Assembly (NCBI GenBank): GCA_051744845.1
Contig: JBNJDJ010000001.1
Location: forward strand, 62,001-126,000
Reading direction: 5' to 3'
From: JBNJDJ01 sp051744845
GTDB taxonomy: Bacteria; Bacillota; Clostridia; Peptostreptococcales; Acidaminobacteraceae
DNA length: 64,000 bases
A model generated the notes under the pieces. That model was not told where the DNA came from. It searched no databases and was given only the letters and a program-made list of their open reading frames with translations. Positions 6,880-15,108 of this stretch are shown piece by piece (position 1 is the stretch's first letter; the number at the start of each line of letters is the position of its first letter). A program made the position numbers and the translations under genes.

Positions 6880-9255
6880 ATGGCTAAGACAAAAAAAGCA
6901 AAGAAAAGCAGTAAAGATAAAAAAGACATAAATAGAAAAAAAATAATTTATTATGAAATTAAAATTATTTGTCTATTAGCTATTACTGTTTTATTAGGAC
7001 TTTCGTTTCATACAAATTCAGTTGGAATTATAGGTAGATATTTAAATATGTTATTTAAAGGATTATTTTCGAAATCAGCATATTTTATACCATATATATT
7101 ATTTTTAACTGTATTTTTTAGATTGAATAAAAATTTTAAGAAGCATAGAAATAAATATACATCAGCATTTATATTATTATTTATAAGCATTTTACTATTC
7201 TTTGCAATAAATGGTTATGAAGAAGTAAAACTATTTTATAATCATAATAATATCAATTTTTTTTCAATAGATAGTGTTAAGTTATCTTTTGAAAAAGGCA
7301 TAGATTTAGGTGGTGGCGGAGTTATAGGAAACATACTGGCTTATTTATTTTATAATTTAGTCGGTGAAATAGGGACATATTTAATTATTTTAGTAAACCT
7401 ATTAATTGCTTTTTTACTTATTACAAATTATTCTTTTAAACATTCGTATAAATTTATAAAAAATAAAACGCAAAAATTTAGTCAAGAATATAAGCAAAAG
7501 AAAATTGACCAAAAAATTCATATTAATAACAGAAAAATAAATGAAATTAAGAATAAATCTAAGCGAGGTAAAAAGAAGAAATTCAAAGTAAGCAGTATAA
7601 ATGAATCGAAAGATAATGATAAAAAAGATGAGATTAAAATTTATGATTATGTAGAAAATAGTGATAAAGAAAATAATAAAAATGAAGAAAATAATAATGA
7701 TAAGAATAAAAATAAAGAAACTAAAGAAAAAAATGCTAAAAAATTGAATAAAGATAAAGCTAAGAAAAAAATAAAAGATTCAGATATAGACAAAGAAACA
7801 TCAAAAGAAGTTGAAGGAAAAATTGATAAAACAACTCATATTAATTATCCAGACTATAAATTACCACCTTTGACTTTATTAAATAAAAATGTAAGTAAGA
7901 AAAAATCAAATAAAATCGAATATAAGGAAAAAGCAGATATATTATATCAAACATTAAAAAATTTCAATGTTGAAGGAAAAATTGTATCTATTACTAATGG
8001 ACCATCTTTGACAAGGTATGAATTTAAACCATCACCAGGTATAAAGGTAAGTAAAATCAAAGGTTTATCTGATGATATTGCCTTAAAACTTGCTGTACCT
8101 AGGGTAAGAGTTGCTCCTGTTCCTAAAAAGGCTGCAGTTGGAATTGAAGTTCCTAATCAAGATGTTAATTTAGTAAATATCAAACAAGTTTTAAATTCCA
8201 AAAAAATAAAAGATAGTGAGGAAAAATTAAAATTTGTTTTAGGAAAAGATATATCAGGTAAAACTATTGTTGGAGATTTATCTTCAATGCCTCACTTATT
8301 GATTGCTGGTGCAACTGGTTCTGGAAAATCTGTATGTATAAATACAATAATTAATTCAATATTATATAATGCAACACCAGATGAAGTTAAATTTTTAATG
8401 ATTGATCCTAAAGTTGTAGAACTATCTCATTATAATGGTATACCACACTTAATTTTACCAGTTGTTACAAGTCCTAAAAAGGCAGCTATTGCTCTTAATT
8501 GGGCAGTTAAAGAAATGGAAGAAAGATACGAAAAATTTGCTGAAACTTTTACAAAAGATTTAAAAAGTTATAATCAAAAACATCCTGATAAAAAAATGAA
8601 TCAAATTGTTGTGATTATTGACGAGTTAGCTGATTTAATGACAGTTGCTCCTAAAAAGGTAGAAAATTCTATATCAAGAATTGCTCAAAAAGCTAGAGCA
8701 GCAGGAATACATTTGATTGTTGCTACTCAAAGACCTTCAGTAGATGTTATTACTGGTGTTATAAAAGCAAATATTCCATCTAGAATTTCTTTTGCCGTTT
8801 CTTCAGCAGTTGATTCAAGGACTATTTTAGATGAAGGTGGAGCAGAAAAATTATTAGGAAAAGGAGATATGCTTTATAAACCTGTTGGTGATCCTAAACC
8901 AATTAGATTGCAAGGAGCATTTATTTCAGATCAAGAGGTTCAAAAAACTACAGAATTTATAAAAAATCAAATAGATTCTGACAAAGTAGATTATAAAGAA
9001 GATATTGTAAAACGAGATATTCAAAAAGAAGTTACTCAAGAAGTAGACGAGTACTTAAATGAAGCAATAAAAATTGTTGTAAAAAATAATAAAGGCTCTA
9101 TTTCTTTACTTCAAAGAAAATTAAGAGTTGGTTATAATAGAGCTGCTAGAATGGTCGATACAATGGAAAAGAAAAATATTGTAGGTCCTTCTAATGGATC
9201 TAAAGCAAGAGAAGTGTTGATAGATGAAAGTGATTTAGAAAATTTAGAATTGTAA
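6880..9255 (+). CDS. ftsK: DNA translocase FtsK/SpoIIIE
   Basis: A membrane-anchored DNA pump that clears chromosome ends from the closing septum. The 791 residues begin with a Lys-rich tail and about four membrane segments (about 25-195). A very Lys/Asn/Glu-rich low-complexity linker follows (about 200-330). The motor domain has Walker A GATGSGKS (477-484) and Walker B VVIIDELADLM, and the C-terminal winged-helix gamma domain (ISLLQRKLRVGYNRAARMVD) reads KOPS/SRS-type sequences. GGAGGT precedes the ATG by 5 nt. No sporulation genes occur in the window, so the division role is the safer call. It heads the rimO-pgsA-cinA string. Confidence 0.95.
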   Translation: MAKTKKAKKSSKDKKDINRKKIIYYEIKIICLLAITVLLGLSFHTNSVGIIGRYLNMLFKGLFSKSAYFIPYILFLTVFFRLNKNFKKHRNKYTSAFILLFISILLFFAINGYEEVKLFYNHNNINFFSIDSVKLSFEKGIDLGGGGVIGNILAYLFYNLVGEIGTYLIILVNLLIAFLLITNYSFKHSYKFIKNKTQKFSQEYKQKKIDQKIHINNRKINEIKNKSKRGKKKKFKVSSINESKDNDKKDEIKIYDYVENSDKENNKNEENNNDKNKNKETKEKNAKKLNKDKAKKKIKDSDIDKETSKEVEGKIDKTTHINYPDYKLPPLTLLNKNVSKKKSNKIEYKEKADILYQTLKNFNVEGKIVSITNGPSLTRYEFKPSPGIKVSKIKGLSDDIALKLAVPRVRVAPVPKKAAVGIEVPNQDVNLVNIKQVLNSKKIKDSEEKLKFVLGKDISGKTIVGDLSSMPHLLIAGATGSGKSVCINTIINSILYNATPDEVKFLMIDPKVVELSHYNGIPHLILPVVTSPKKAAIALNWAVKEMEERYEKFAETFTKDLKSYNQKHPDKKMNQIVVIIDELADLMTVAPKKVENSISRIAQKARAAGIHLIVATQRPSVDVITGVIKANIPSRISFAVSSAVDSRTILDEGGAEKLLGKGDMLYKPVGDPKPIRLQGAFISDQEVQKTTEFIKNQIDSDKVDYKEDIVKRDIQKEVTQEVDEYLNEAIKIVVKNNKGSISLLQRKLRVGYNRAARMVDTMEKKNIVGPSNGSKAREVLIDESDLENLEL

Positions 9256-9275
9256 TTTTATGAATGGAGTTAAAT

Positions 9276-10598
9276 ATGAAGATTTATATAGAGACTATGG
9301 GTTGTTCGAAAAATACTGTTGATTCTGAGTTAATGAGTGGTCTTTTTCAACAAAATAACCATAAAATAATTTTAGATCCAATTAAAGCTGATATTATTGT
9401 TATAAATACGTGTTCTTTTATTAAAGATGCAAAAGAGGAATCAATTGAAGAAATTTTTGATTTGCTAAGGTTAAAAGAAGAAGGAAATTGTAAATATTTT
9501 ATTGTAACTGGTTGTTTATCAGAAAGATATGCAGATGAATTATTCGAAGAGATACCAGAAGTAGATGCATTTTTAGGAACAACTACTTTTCAACAGATAA
9601 TAGATGTGGTAAATAAATTGATTGAAACAGATAAAAGAATAAAAAAAGTAGGCGATATTGATATAAAAATCGATGAAAAAATAAAAAGAGAGGTATCTAC
9701 ACCTAATTATTATGCATATGTAAAAATAGCTGAAGGTTGTGATAACAATTGTACTTATTGTATAATTCCTAAGCTTAGAGGGAAATATAGAAGCCGAAAA
9801 ATAAAAGATATTTATAAGGAAGTAAAAGGATTAGTTGATAATGGGACAAAAGAAATAATATTAATTGCTCAAGATACTGCTAGGTATGGTATTGACTTAT
9901 ATGATGAATATAAATTGGCTGATTTATTAAATAAATTATCTAAAATTAATGGATTAAAATGGATTAGGATTCAATATGCATATCCAGATGTTATAGATGA
10001 AAAATTAATTAAAGAAATTAAAGAAAATGAGAAAGTTGTTAATTATTTAGACATTCCAATCCAACATGCTAATAATCAAATTTTAAAAAGAATGAATAGA
10101 CGAATTAGAAAAGAAGAAATAATTAATTTAGTTAAAAAATTAAGAAAAGAAATTCCTGATATGGCTATTAGAACAACTTTAATTGTAGGTTTTCCTGGGG
10201 AAACTGAAAAACAATTTAATGAGTTATATGAATTTGTTGAAAAAATGGAGTTTGATAGATTAGGAGTTTTTGATTATTCTGATGAGGAAGATACAGCTGC
10301 TTATAACTTTGAAGATAAAATTTCAGAAGATATAAAAAAAGAAAGAAAAAAGAAAATTATGATGCTACAACAAAACATTTCTCAAAGACTAAATTATGAT
10401 AAAGTTGACTTAAAATTAGAAGTTTTAATTGAAGAAAGATTAGAAAATGGAGATGTTTATTTAGCAAGGACACAATATGATTCACCAGAAATAGATGGGG
10501 TTGTATATGTTCATACAGATAAAAATTTAAAAATTGGAAGTTTTACTAAAGTTAATATAACTGATGCTTTAGAGTATGATTTGATTGGAGAGTGTTAA
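9276..10598 (+). CDS. rimO: Ribosomal protein S12 methylthiotransferase RimO
   Basis: A radical SAM enzyme that methylthiolates an aspartate of ribosomal protein S12. The N-terminal UPF0004 domain shows IETMGCSKNTVDSE with the first cluster cysteine, then INTCSF and GCLSERY. The radical SAM motif CDNNCTYC follows with IPKLRGKYRSR, and a TRAM domain lies at the C-terminus. TMGCSKN and the TRAM domain separate RimO from MiaB. The ATG at 9276 follows TGGAGT at 9265-9270; an ATG at 9264 overlaps that site and would only add MELN. It lies 20 nt after ftsK and touches pgsA directly. Confidence 0.93.
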   Translation: MKIYIETMGCSKNTVDSELMSGLFQQNNHKIILDPIKADIIVINTCSFIKDAKEESIEEIFDLLRLKEEGNCKYFIVTGCLSERYADELFEEIPEVDAFLGTTTFQQIIDVVNKLIETDKRIKKVGDIDIKIDEKIKREVSTPNYYAYVKIAEGCDNNCTYCIIPKLRGKYRSRKIKDIYKEVKGLVDNGTKEIILIAQDTARYGIDLYDEYKLADLLNKLSKINGLKWIRIQYAYPDVIDEKLIKEIKENEKVVNYLDIPIQHANNQILKRMNRRIRKEEIINLVKKLRKEIPDMAIRTTLIVGFPGETEKQFNELYEFVEKMEFDRLGVFDYSDEEDTAAYNFEDKISEDIKKERKKKIMMLQQNISQRLNYDKVDLKLEVLIEERLENGDVYLARTQYDSPEIDGVVYVHTDKNLKIGSFTKVNITDALEYDLIGEC

Positions 10599-11135
10599 AT
10601 GAATATAGCAAATAAATTAACTATTTTAAGAATTATATTAATACCTGTATTAATGACAGTTTTATTAATTGATTTGCCAAACAAATTTTTTATTGGAGGG
10701 TTGATCTTTGCTTTAGCATCAATTACTGATTTTTTAGACGGATTTTTAGCTAGGAAATATAATTTAGTAACAAAATTAGGAAAATTTTTAGACCCTTTAG
10801 CAGATAAATTACTAGTAATTGCTGTGATTATAGTTTTTGTTGAATTAAATATTATTCCATCGTGGGTAACATTTATAATTATTTCAAGAGAGTTAATAAT
10901 TTCTATATTTAGAGCAATAGCAGCTTCAGAAGGGGTGGTTATTGCTGCTAGTTGGTGGGGAAAATTAAAGACAAATTCTCAAATATTAATGATTTTAGTA
11001 TTGCTTTTTAAAAATTTAATTCCTGAAAATATATTTTTCTATATCAAACCTAGTCTTATTGTAATTGCTACATTATTCACTGTATTTTCTGGTTTAGATT
11101 ATATTATAAAAAATAAACAAGTATTAATAAAGTAG
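10599..11135 (+). CDS. pgsA: CDP-diacylglycerol-glycerol-3-phosphate 3-phosphatidyltransferase
   Basis: Makes phosphatidylglycerophosphate, the first committed step to phosphatidylglycerol. The CDP-alcohol phosphotransferase motif is complete: D-x2-DG-x2-AR-x8-G-x3-D-x3-D in TDFLDGFLARKYNLVTKLG and FLDPLADK. The 178 residues carry about five hydrophobic segments. The ATG directly follows the rimO stop and the ribosome site GGAGAG is in the end of rimO, so translation is coupled. The rimO-pgsA-cinA-recA order is common in Firmicutes. Confidence 0.94.
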   Translation: MNIANKLTILRIILIPVLMTVLLIDLPNKFFIGGLIFALASITDFLDGFLARKYNLVTKLGKFLDPLADKLLVIAVIIVFVELNIIPSWVTFIIISRELIISIFRAIAASEGVVIAASWWGKLKTNSQILMILVLLFKNLIPENIFFYIKPSLIVIATLFTVFSGLDYIIKNKQVLIK

Positions 11136-11143
11136 AGGTATTT

Positions 11144-12358
11144 ATGAAAATCATTATAATAAATGTTGGTAATGAAGTAATTGAAGGTGATACATTAAAT
11201 TCTAATGCTAAGTATTTAAGTGCAAAATTAAGAAGTTTAGGACATGAAATTTCATTTCATTTAGTATGTAAAGATGATAAAGATGATTTATTATATATAT
11301 TAAATAATTTTTATAAAAAAACAGATTTATTTATATTAACTGGTGGATTAGGTCCAACTAAAGATGATATGACAAAGGAAGTAGTAGCAGAATTTTTAAA
11401 TACTAAATTAGTTTATAACGATGATATTTTTCAAGATATTAAAAATAAGTTTAAAAAGTTTGATGCAAAAATGACTAAAAATAACCACAAACAAGCTTAC
11501 GTATTAAAAGATTCGATTATTCTTAAAAATGAATATGGAACAGCACCAGGATTTATTAAAGAAAATGAAAAAGTAAAAATTGTTTTATTGCCAGGTCCTC
11601 CTAGAGAATTAAAACCAATGTTTGACAAACAAGTTGTTAATTATTTAGAAGGAAAAAATAAAAAAATATTTTATGATGTAGTAAAAATTTCTGGAGTAGG
11701 TGAATCAGAAATTGAATATAAAATTCAAGATTTGATTAATAAAGAAGGTTTATATATGGCTACTTATGCTTCTGTAAATGAAGTACGAGTTAAAATCACT
11801 TCGAAAGTTCAAAGAAAAGTACAAAAAGCTAGAAAAGAATTAATTAATCGATTTAATAAGTATATTGTTAGTTCAAGCTTAGAAAAAACCTCAAAGTTAG
11901 TAATTGATTATTTAAAAGATAATGATATTTCTATATCTAGTGCTGAGTCATGTACAGGTGGATTAATTAGTGCTGAAATTGTATCATATCCAGGAGTATC
12001 AAAAATTTATTCAGGTAGTTTAGTTACATATAGTAATGAAAAAAAGAAAAAACTTTTAAAAGTTAAAGATGATACATTAAAAAAATTTGGTGCTGTAAGT
12101 AAAGAAGTTGTTAAAGAGATGCTAGAAGGATTACAAGATATTTTTAAAAGCGATATTTTAATAGCTGTATCAGGAGTTGCTGGCCCTTCAGGAGGAACTG
12201 AAAAAAAACCAATTGGACTTGTATATATTGGCATAAAATTGTTTGAGAACACATATATATATAAAGAAAATTTCTATGGTGATAGAACTGGAATTAGACA
12301 AAAAACAGTAAAAAAAGTTTTTAATGAGATTTATAATAAACTTTCGATTTCTGATTGA
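11144..12358 (+). CDS. cinA: CinA: competence/damage-inducible protein (NMN deamidase domain)
   Basis: 404 residues in two domains. Residues 1-170 are a MoCF/MogA-like domain (TGGLGPTKDDMTKE, LPGPPRELKPMF), in family members linked to ADP-ribose/COG1058 pyrophosphatase activity. Residues about 245-400 are the CinA_C domain (SAESCTGGLISAE, VSGVAGPSGGT), which deamidates NMN to nicotinate mononucleotide in characterised members. AGAGGT precedes the ATG. It is the last gene before recA, and the recA -35 box overlaps its stop codon. Confidence 0.93.
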   Translation: MKIIIINVGNEVIEGDTLNSNAKYLSAKLRSLGHEISFHLVCKDDKDDLLYILNNFYKKTDLFILTGGLGPTKDDMTKEVVAEFLNTKLVYNDDIFQDIKNKFKKFDAKMTKNNHKQAYVLKDSIILKNEYGTAPGFIKENEKVKIVLLPGPPRELKPMFDKQVVNYLEGKNKKIFYDVVKISGVGESEIEYKIQDLINKEGLYMATYASVNEVRVKITSKVQRKVQKARKELINRFNKYIVSSSLEKTSKLVIDYLKDNDISISSAESCTGGLISAEIVSYPGVSKIYSGSLVTYSNEKKKKLLKVKDDTLKKFGAVSKEVVKEMLEGLQDIFKSDILIAVSGVAGPSGGTEKKPIGLVYIGIKLFENTYIYKENFYGDRTGIRQKTVKKVFNEIYNKLSISD

Positions 12359-12382
12359 CAAAAAAGATATGTTCGATATAAT
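12355..12382 (+). promoter_or_regulatory. Promoter of recA
   Basis: A near-consensus promoter: TTGACA at 12355-12360, 16-bp spacer, TATAAT at 12377-12382. The -35 overlaps the cinA stop codon, so recA can be transcribed on its own. Confidence 0.85.
12362..12375 (+). promoter_or_regulatory. LexA-like SOS box 1 (recA)
   Basis: Matches 11 of 14 positions of the Firmicute SOS palindrome CGAACATATGTTCG, with a perfect right half ATATGTTCG. It sits in the spacer between -35 and -10, where a repressor would block RNA polymerase. Confidence 0.6.
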
Positions 12383-12390
12383 TAAACAAA

Positions 12391-12404
12391 GGAATGTTTG
12401 TTCG
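12391..12404 (+). promoter_or_regulatory. LexA-like SOS box 2 (recA)
   Basis: GGAATGTTTGTTCG matches about 10 of 14 positions of the same palindrome and lies at the expected transcription start. Two sites in tandem would suit tight repression. Confidence 0.5.
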
Positions 12405-12440
12405 TAGATAATTATTTAAAATTTAAATGTAAATAAAAGG

Positions 12441-12501
12441 AAGGAGGTTTCTACTAAAATATAGATAAAAGTTAAATTCTTTTATATAAATTTAGTAGAA
12501 A
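12441..12501 (+). promoter_or_regulatory. recA ribosome site plus hairpin that loops out the gap to the ATG
   Basis: The only strong ribosome site is AAGGAGG at 12441-12447, 58 nt before the ATG at 12506. Between them TTTCTACTAAA (12448-12458) pairs perfectly with 12491-12501. The inside continues as an imperfect stem, including TAAAAG/CTTTTA, to a 7-nt loop near 12472-12478. Folding leaves only TAAT between the stem and ATG, an effective spacing of about 4-5 nt. No ATG, GTG or TTG lies 4-15 nt after the site, and an in-frame TAA at 12473 excludes an N-terminal extension to it. Confidence 0.75.
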
Positions 12502-12505
12502 TAAT

Positions 12506-13576
12506 ATGTCAAGTGAATTACAAAATAAAGCAAAAGCTATTGATAATGTTTTAGGTCAAATAGAAAAACAATTTGGGAAAGGTTCAATTATGCGTTTAGG
12601 AGATAAAACTCATAATATGGATGTAGCTACATTTTCTACTGGTTCATTAGAACTAGATATTGCTCTTGGTGTTGGAGGTTTGCCTAAAGGAAGAATTATT
12701 GAAATGTATGGACCGGAGTCATCTGGTAAAACAACTTTAGCACTTCATTCAATTGCTGAAGTTCAAAGAGAAGGCGGAGTAGCAGCCTTTGTTGATGCTG
12801 AACATGCTCTTGATCCTAAATACGCTGGGAATATTGGAGTAGATACAGAGAATTTAATAGTATCTCAGCCTGATACTGGAGAACAAGCATTAGAAATTGT
12901 AGATGCTTTAGTAAGAAGTGGGGCTATAGATGTAATAGTAATAGATTCAGTAGCAGCTTTAGTTCCTAAAGCCGAAATTTCTGGTGAAATGGGAGATAGT
13001 CACATGGGACTTCAAGCTAGATTAATGTCTCAAGCATTAAGAAAATTAGCTGGAATATCTAAAAAAGCTGGAACATCAATTATTTTTATAAATCAGATTA
13101 GAATGAAAATTGGAGTAGTATTTGGAAATCCAGAAACTACTTCTGGAGGAAGAGCTTTAAAATTTTATTCATCAGTTAGATTAGATATAAGAAGAAGAAA
13201 AACAATTAAAGAAAATAAAGAAAAAATTGGTAATAAAACAAAAGTCAAAGTTGTTAAAAATAAAGTAGCACCACCTTTTAAAGAAGCACATTTCGATATA
13301 ATGTATGGAAAAGGTATTTCGAAAGAAAGTAATATTATATCAGCAGGATTAGATGCTGATATCGTTTCACGTGCAGGTGCTTGGTATAGTTATGGTGAAA
13401 CTCAACTTGGTCAAGGTAAAGAAAATTCTAAGCAATTTTTAATGGAAAATGAAAAGTTAAGAGATGAAATTGAATATAAGATTAGAAAAAAACATAAATT
13501 ACCTACTGATCACTTAGATGTATCTTTAGAAGAAGAAACTGATGAAGATGAAAAAGAAGATGAAAAGGAAGAATAA
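12506..13576 (+). CDS. recA: Recombinase RecA
   Basis: The DNA strand-exchange ATPase and LexA co-protease. The 356 residues are typical: QIEKQFGKGSIMRLG, Walker A GPESSGKT (69-76), Walker B DVIVIDSVAAL, loop L1/L2 region with FINQIRMKIGVVFGNPETT, and an acidic tail rich in Glu and Asp. The promoter is near-consensus with two LexA-like boxes. Translation must start at the ATG at 12506, far from the ribosome site unless the leader hairpin forms. A GAAA-loop terminator follows. Confidence 0.97.
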   Translation: MSSELQNKAKAIDNVLGQIEKQFGKGSIMRLGDKTHNMDVATFSTGSLELDIALGVGGLPKGRIIEMYGPESSGKTTLALHSIAEVQREGGVAAFVDAEHALDPKYAGNIGVDTENLIVSQPDTGEQALEIVDALVRSGAIDVIVIDSVAALVPKAEISGEMGDSHMGLQARLMSQALRKLAGISKKAGTSIIFINQIRMKIGVVFGNPETTSGGRALKFYSSVRLDIRRRKTIKENKEKIGNKTKVKVVKNKVAPPFKEAHFDIMYGKGISKESNIISAGLDADIVSRAGAWYSYGETQLGQGKENSKQFLMENEKLRDEIEYKIRKKHKLPTDHLDVSLEEETDEDEKEDEKEE

Positions 13577-13580
13577 ATTA

Positions 13581-13614
13581 AAAGTCTTGATCGAAAGATC
13601 GAGATTTTTTTTAA
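13581..13614 (+). terminator. Terminator after recA
   Basis: An 8-10-bp stem closed by a GAAA tetraloop (GATC-GAAA-GATC core, 13589-13600) followed by a run of T. Confidence 0.85.
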
Positions 13615-13620
13615 TTTAAT

Positions 13621-13649
13621 TTGACTTTTTAACTTATAGGTGGTATCAT
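13621..13649 (+). promoter_or_regulatory. Promoter of infC-rpmI-rplT
   Basis: TTGACT at 13621-13626, 17-bp spacer ending in TGG (extended -10), TATCAT at 13644-13649. Transcription should start near 13656. Confidence 0.7.
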
Positions 13650-13655
13650 AATTAA

Positions 13656-13831
13656 GTAGTGAAAATTAAATGGTAATTGTCAAGTAGAATTCCTTTCTCA
13701 CCATACAACGAGAGTTCGTATGTGTAGTACAGTTATCTCTAATTACATATATAGAGGTATTAGTATTTTTTGAGATAGGGGATTAGTATGCCCTATTTTT
13801 TAATGGGTAAAATATGGAGGTGCAAATAACT
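13656..13831 (+). ncRNA. infC-rpmI-rplT leader (L20-type autoregulatory leader)
   Basis: About 175 nt of untranslated leader precede infC. Near its end ATAGGG (13775-13780) pairs with CCCTAT (13791-13796) and is followed by T6, which makes an attenuator-like terminator just before the ribosome site. Upstream are further short stems, for example CTCTA/TAGAG around 13737-13756 and CATAC/GTATG near 13702-13722. In B. subtilis and relatives excess L20 binds such a leader and promotes termination. I assign the function by gene context and layout; a covariance search was not possible. Confidence 0.7.
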
Positions 13832-14341
13832 ATTAACAAAGAACCGGAAGTAAATGAAAAGATCAAAGACTCTAAAGTGCGTGTAATTAATAACGATGGA
13901 GAACAATTAGGTGTTATGAACACAAATAAAGCTATTGATATGGCTTTTGAAAGAGGGTATGATTTAATAAAAGTTGCTCCAAATGCAGATCCATCTGTTT
14001 GTAAGATGATGGATTATGGTAAATATAAGTATAAGATGGCTAAAAAGGCTAAAAGAGCTAAACAAAATAGTACTACAGTAAAAACTAAAGAGTTAAGACT
14101 TAGTGTAAAAATACAAGACCATGACTTAAATACTAAGGCTAATAAGGCTAGAGACTTTTTAAAAGATAGTAATAAAGTAAAAATTTCTCTAAGATTAAAA
14201 GGAAGAGAAATGGGACATAAAGGGATTGCATTTGATGTAGTTGAGAAATTTATAGATTTTGTTGGCAGAGATAATTGTAATGTTGATAAAGAGCCTACAT
14301 TTGAAGGAAGAACAATTACAGCAGTTATAGAACCAAAGTAA
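13832..14341 (+). CDS. infC: Translation initiation factor IF-3, probable AUU start
   Basis: IF-3 prevents subunit joining and checks start codons. The protein has the N-domain (VRVINNDGEQLGVM, LIKVAPNADPSVCKMMDYGKY) and C-domain (ELRLSVKIQDHDLNTK, RGREMGHKG-like), 169 residues from 13832. The ATT at 13832 lies 9 nt after GGAGGTG (13816-13822), and starting there gives the family-like N-terminus NKEPEVNEKI. An in-frame ATG at 13814 overlaps the ribosome site itself and would add six atypical residues. An AUU start allows IF-3 to repress its own synthesis, as known in E. coli infC. Followed closely by rpmI and rplT. Confidence 0.9.
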   Translation: MNKEPEVNEKIKDSKVRVINNDGEQLGVMNTNKAIDMAFERGYDLIKVAPNADPSVCKMMDYGKYKYKMAKKAKRAKQNSTTVKTKELRLSVKIQDHDLNTKANKARDFLKDSNKVKISLRLKGREMGHKGIAFDVVEKFIDFVGRDNCNVDKEPTFEGRTITAVIEPK

Positions 14342-14355
14342 TAAAGGAGGATAAA

Positions 14356-14556
14356 ATGGCTAATAAAATGAAAACACATAGTGGAGCTGCTAAGCGGTTT
14401 AAGAAAACTGCAAGTGGCAAGATTAAGAGAAAAAAAGCATATAAAGGTCATATCTTAGGTAAAAAAACACCTAAAAGAAAAAGAAATTTAAGAAAAGGTG
14501 GACAAGTTAAAGATTGTGACAAAAAGAGAGTAAATAAACAAATTCCATATAAATAA
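14356..14556 (+). CDS. rpmI: 50S ribosomal protein L35
   Basis: 66 residues, strongly basic, with the typical KMKTHSGAAKRFKKTASGKIKR start and HILGKKTPKRKRNLR centre. AAAGGAGG lies 5 nt before the ATG. It is the middle gene of the classical infC-rpmI-rplT operon. Confidence 0.97.
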   Translation: MANKMKTHSGAAKRFKKTASGKIKRKKAYKGHILGKKTPKRKRNLRKGGQVKDCDKKRVNKQIPYK

Positions 14557-14576
14557 GATATTAGGAGGTAGTAACA

Positions 14577-14930
14577 ATGGCAAGAGTAAAAGGCGGAGTA
14601 AACGCTAAAAAGAAGCATAAGAAGATTTTAAAATTAGCAAAAGGTTTTTATGGTCAAAAGTCTAAAGTGTTTAGAGCTGCAAATACAGCAGTTATGAGAT
14701 CATTAAGATCTGCTTATGTTGGTAGAAAACAAAGAAAAAGAGATTTTAGAAAATTATGGATTACTAGAATAAATGCAGCATCTAGACAAAACGGATTAAG
14801 CTATTCAAGATTTATTCACGGTTTAAAATTAGCTGATATTAAAATTAATAGAAAGATGCTTTCTGAAATGGCAATTCATAATCCAGAAGATTTCACAAAA
14901 TTAGTAGATATGGCAAAAGAACAATTATAA
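14577..14930 (+). CDS. rplT: 50S ribosomal protein L20
   Basis: 117 residues with the L20 signature (MARVKGGVNAKKKHKKILK, KQRKRDFRKLWITRINAA, SRFIHGLKLADIKINRKML). L20 is an early assembly protein binding 23S rRNA and, in Firmicutes, the operon repressor through the leader upstream of infC. AGGAGGT precedes the ATG. A strong terminator follows. Confidence 0.97.
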   Translation: MARVKGGVNAKKKHKKILKLAKGFYGQKSKVFRAANTAVMRSLRSAYVGRKQRKRDFRKLWITRINAASRQNGLSYSRFIHGLKLADIKINRKMLSEMAIHNPEDFTKLVDMAKEQL

Positions 14931-14934
14931 TTAT

Positions 14935-14966
14935 AAACCACTGATTAATCAGTGGTTTTATTTATT
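14935..14966 (+). terminator. Terminator after rplT
   Basis: AAACCACTG (14935-14943) pairs with CAGTGGTTT (14950-14958), 6-nt loop, followed by TATTTATT. Confidence 0.8.
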
Positions 14967-14990
14967 ATAGTTTTCTTATCAAATAAATTG

Positions 14991-14999
14991 TGATATAAT
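14991..14999 (+). promoter_or_regulatory. Extended -10 promoter of mtnN
   Basis: TGATATAAT at 14991-14999 (TGn plus perfect TATAAT). The -35 position, TTTTCT at 14971-14976, is poor, as is usual with an extended -10. Confidence 0.55.
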
Positions 15000-15108
15000 T
15001 TAAGAAAAATAAGATAAAATTTTTCTAGATTATGGATTTAAACATTTTCACATATACATATAAAAAGTATGTTTAGTAGATAAAATTTGTTAGTTAAAGG
15101 AGAGAAGT

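Noticed and set aside
13814..13831. ATG 13814 as the infC start
   Set aside because: It lies inside the ribosome-binding sequence and has no site of its own; the ATT at 13832 is correctly spaced.
14014..14451. 145-codon minus-strand frame across infC and rpmI
   Set aside because: Antisense to two highly conserved genes; no promoter or ribosome site.
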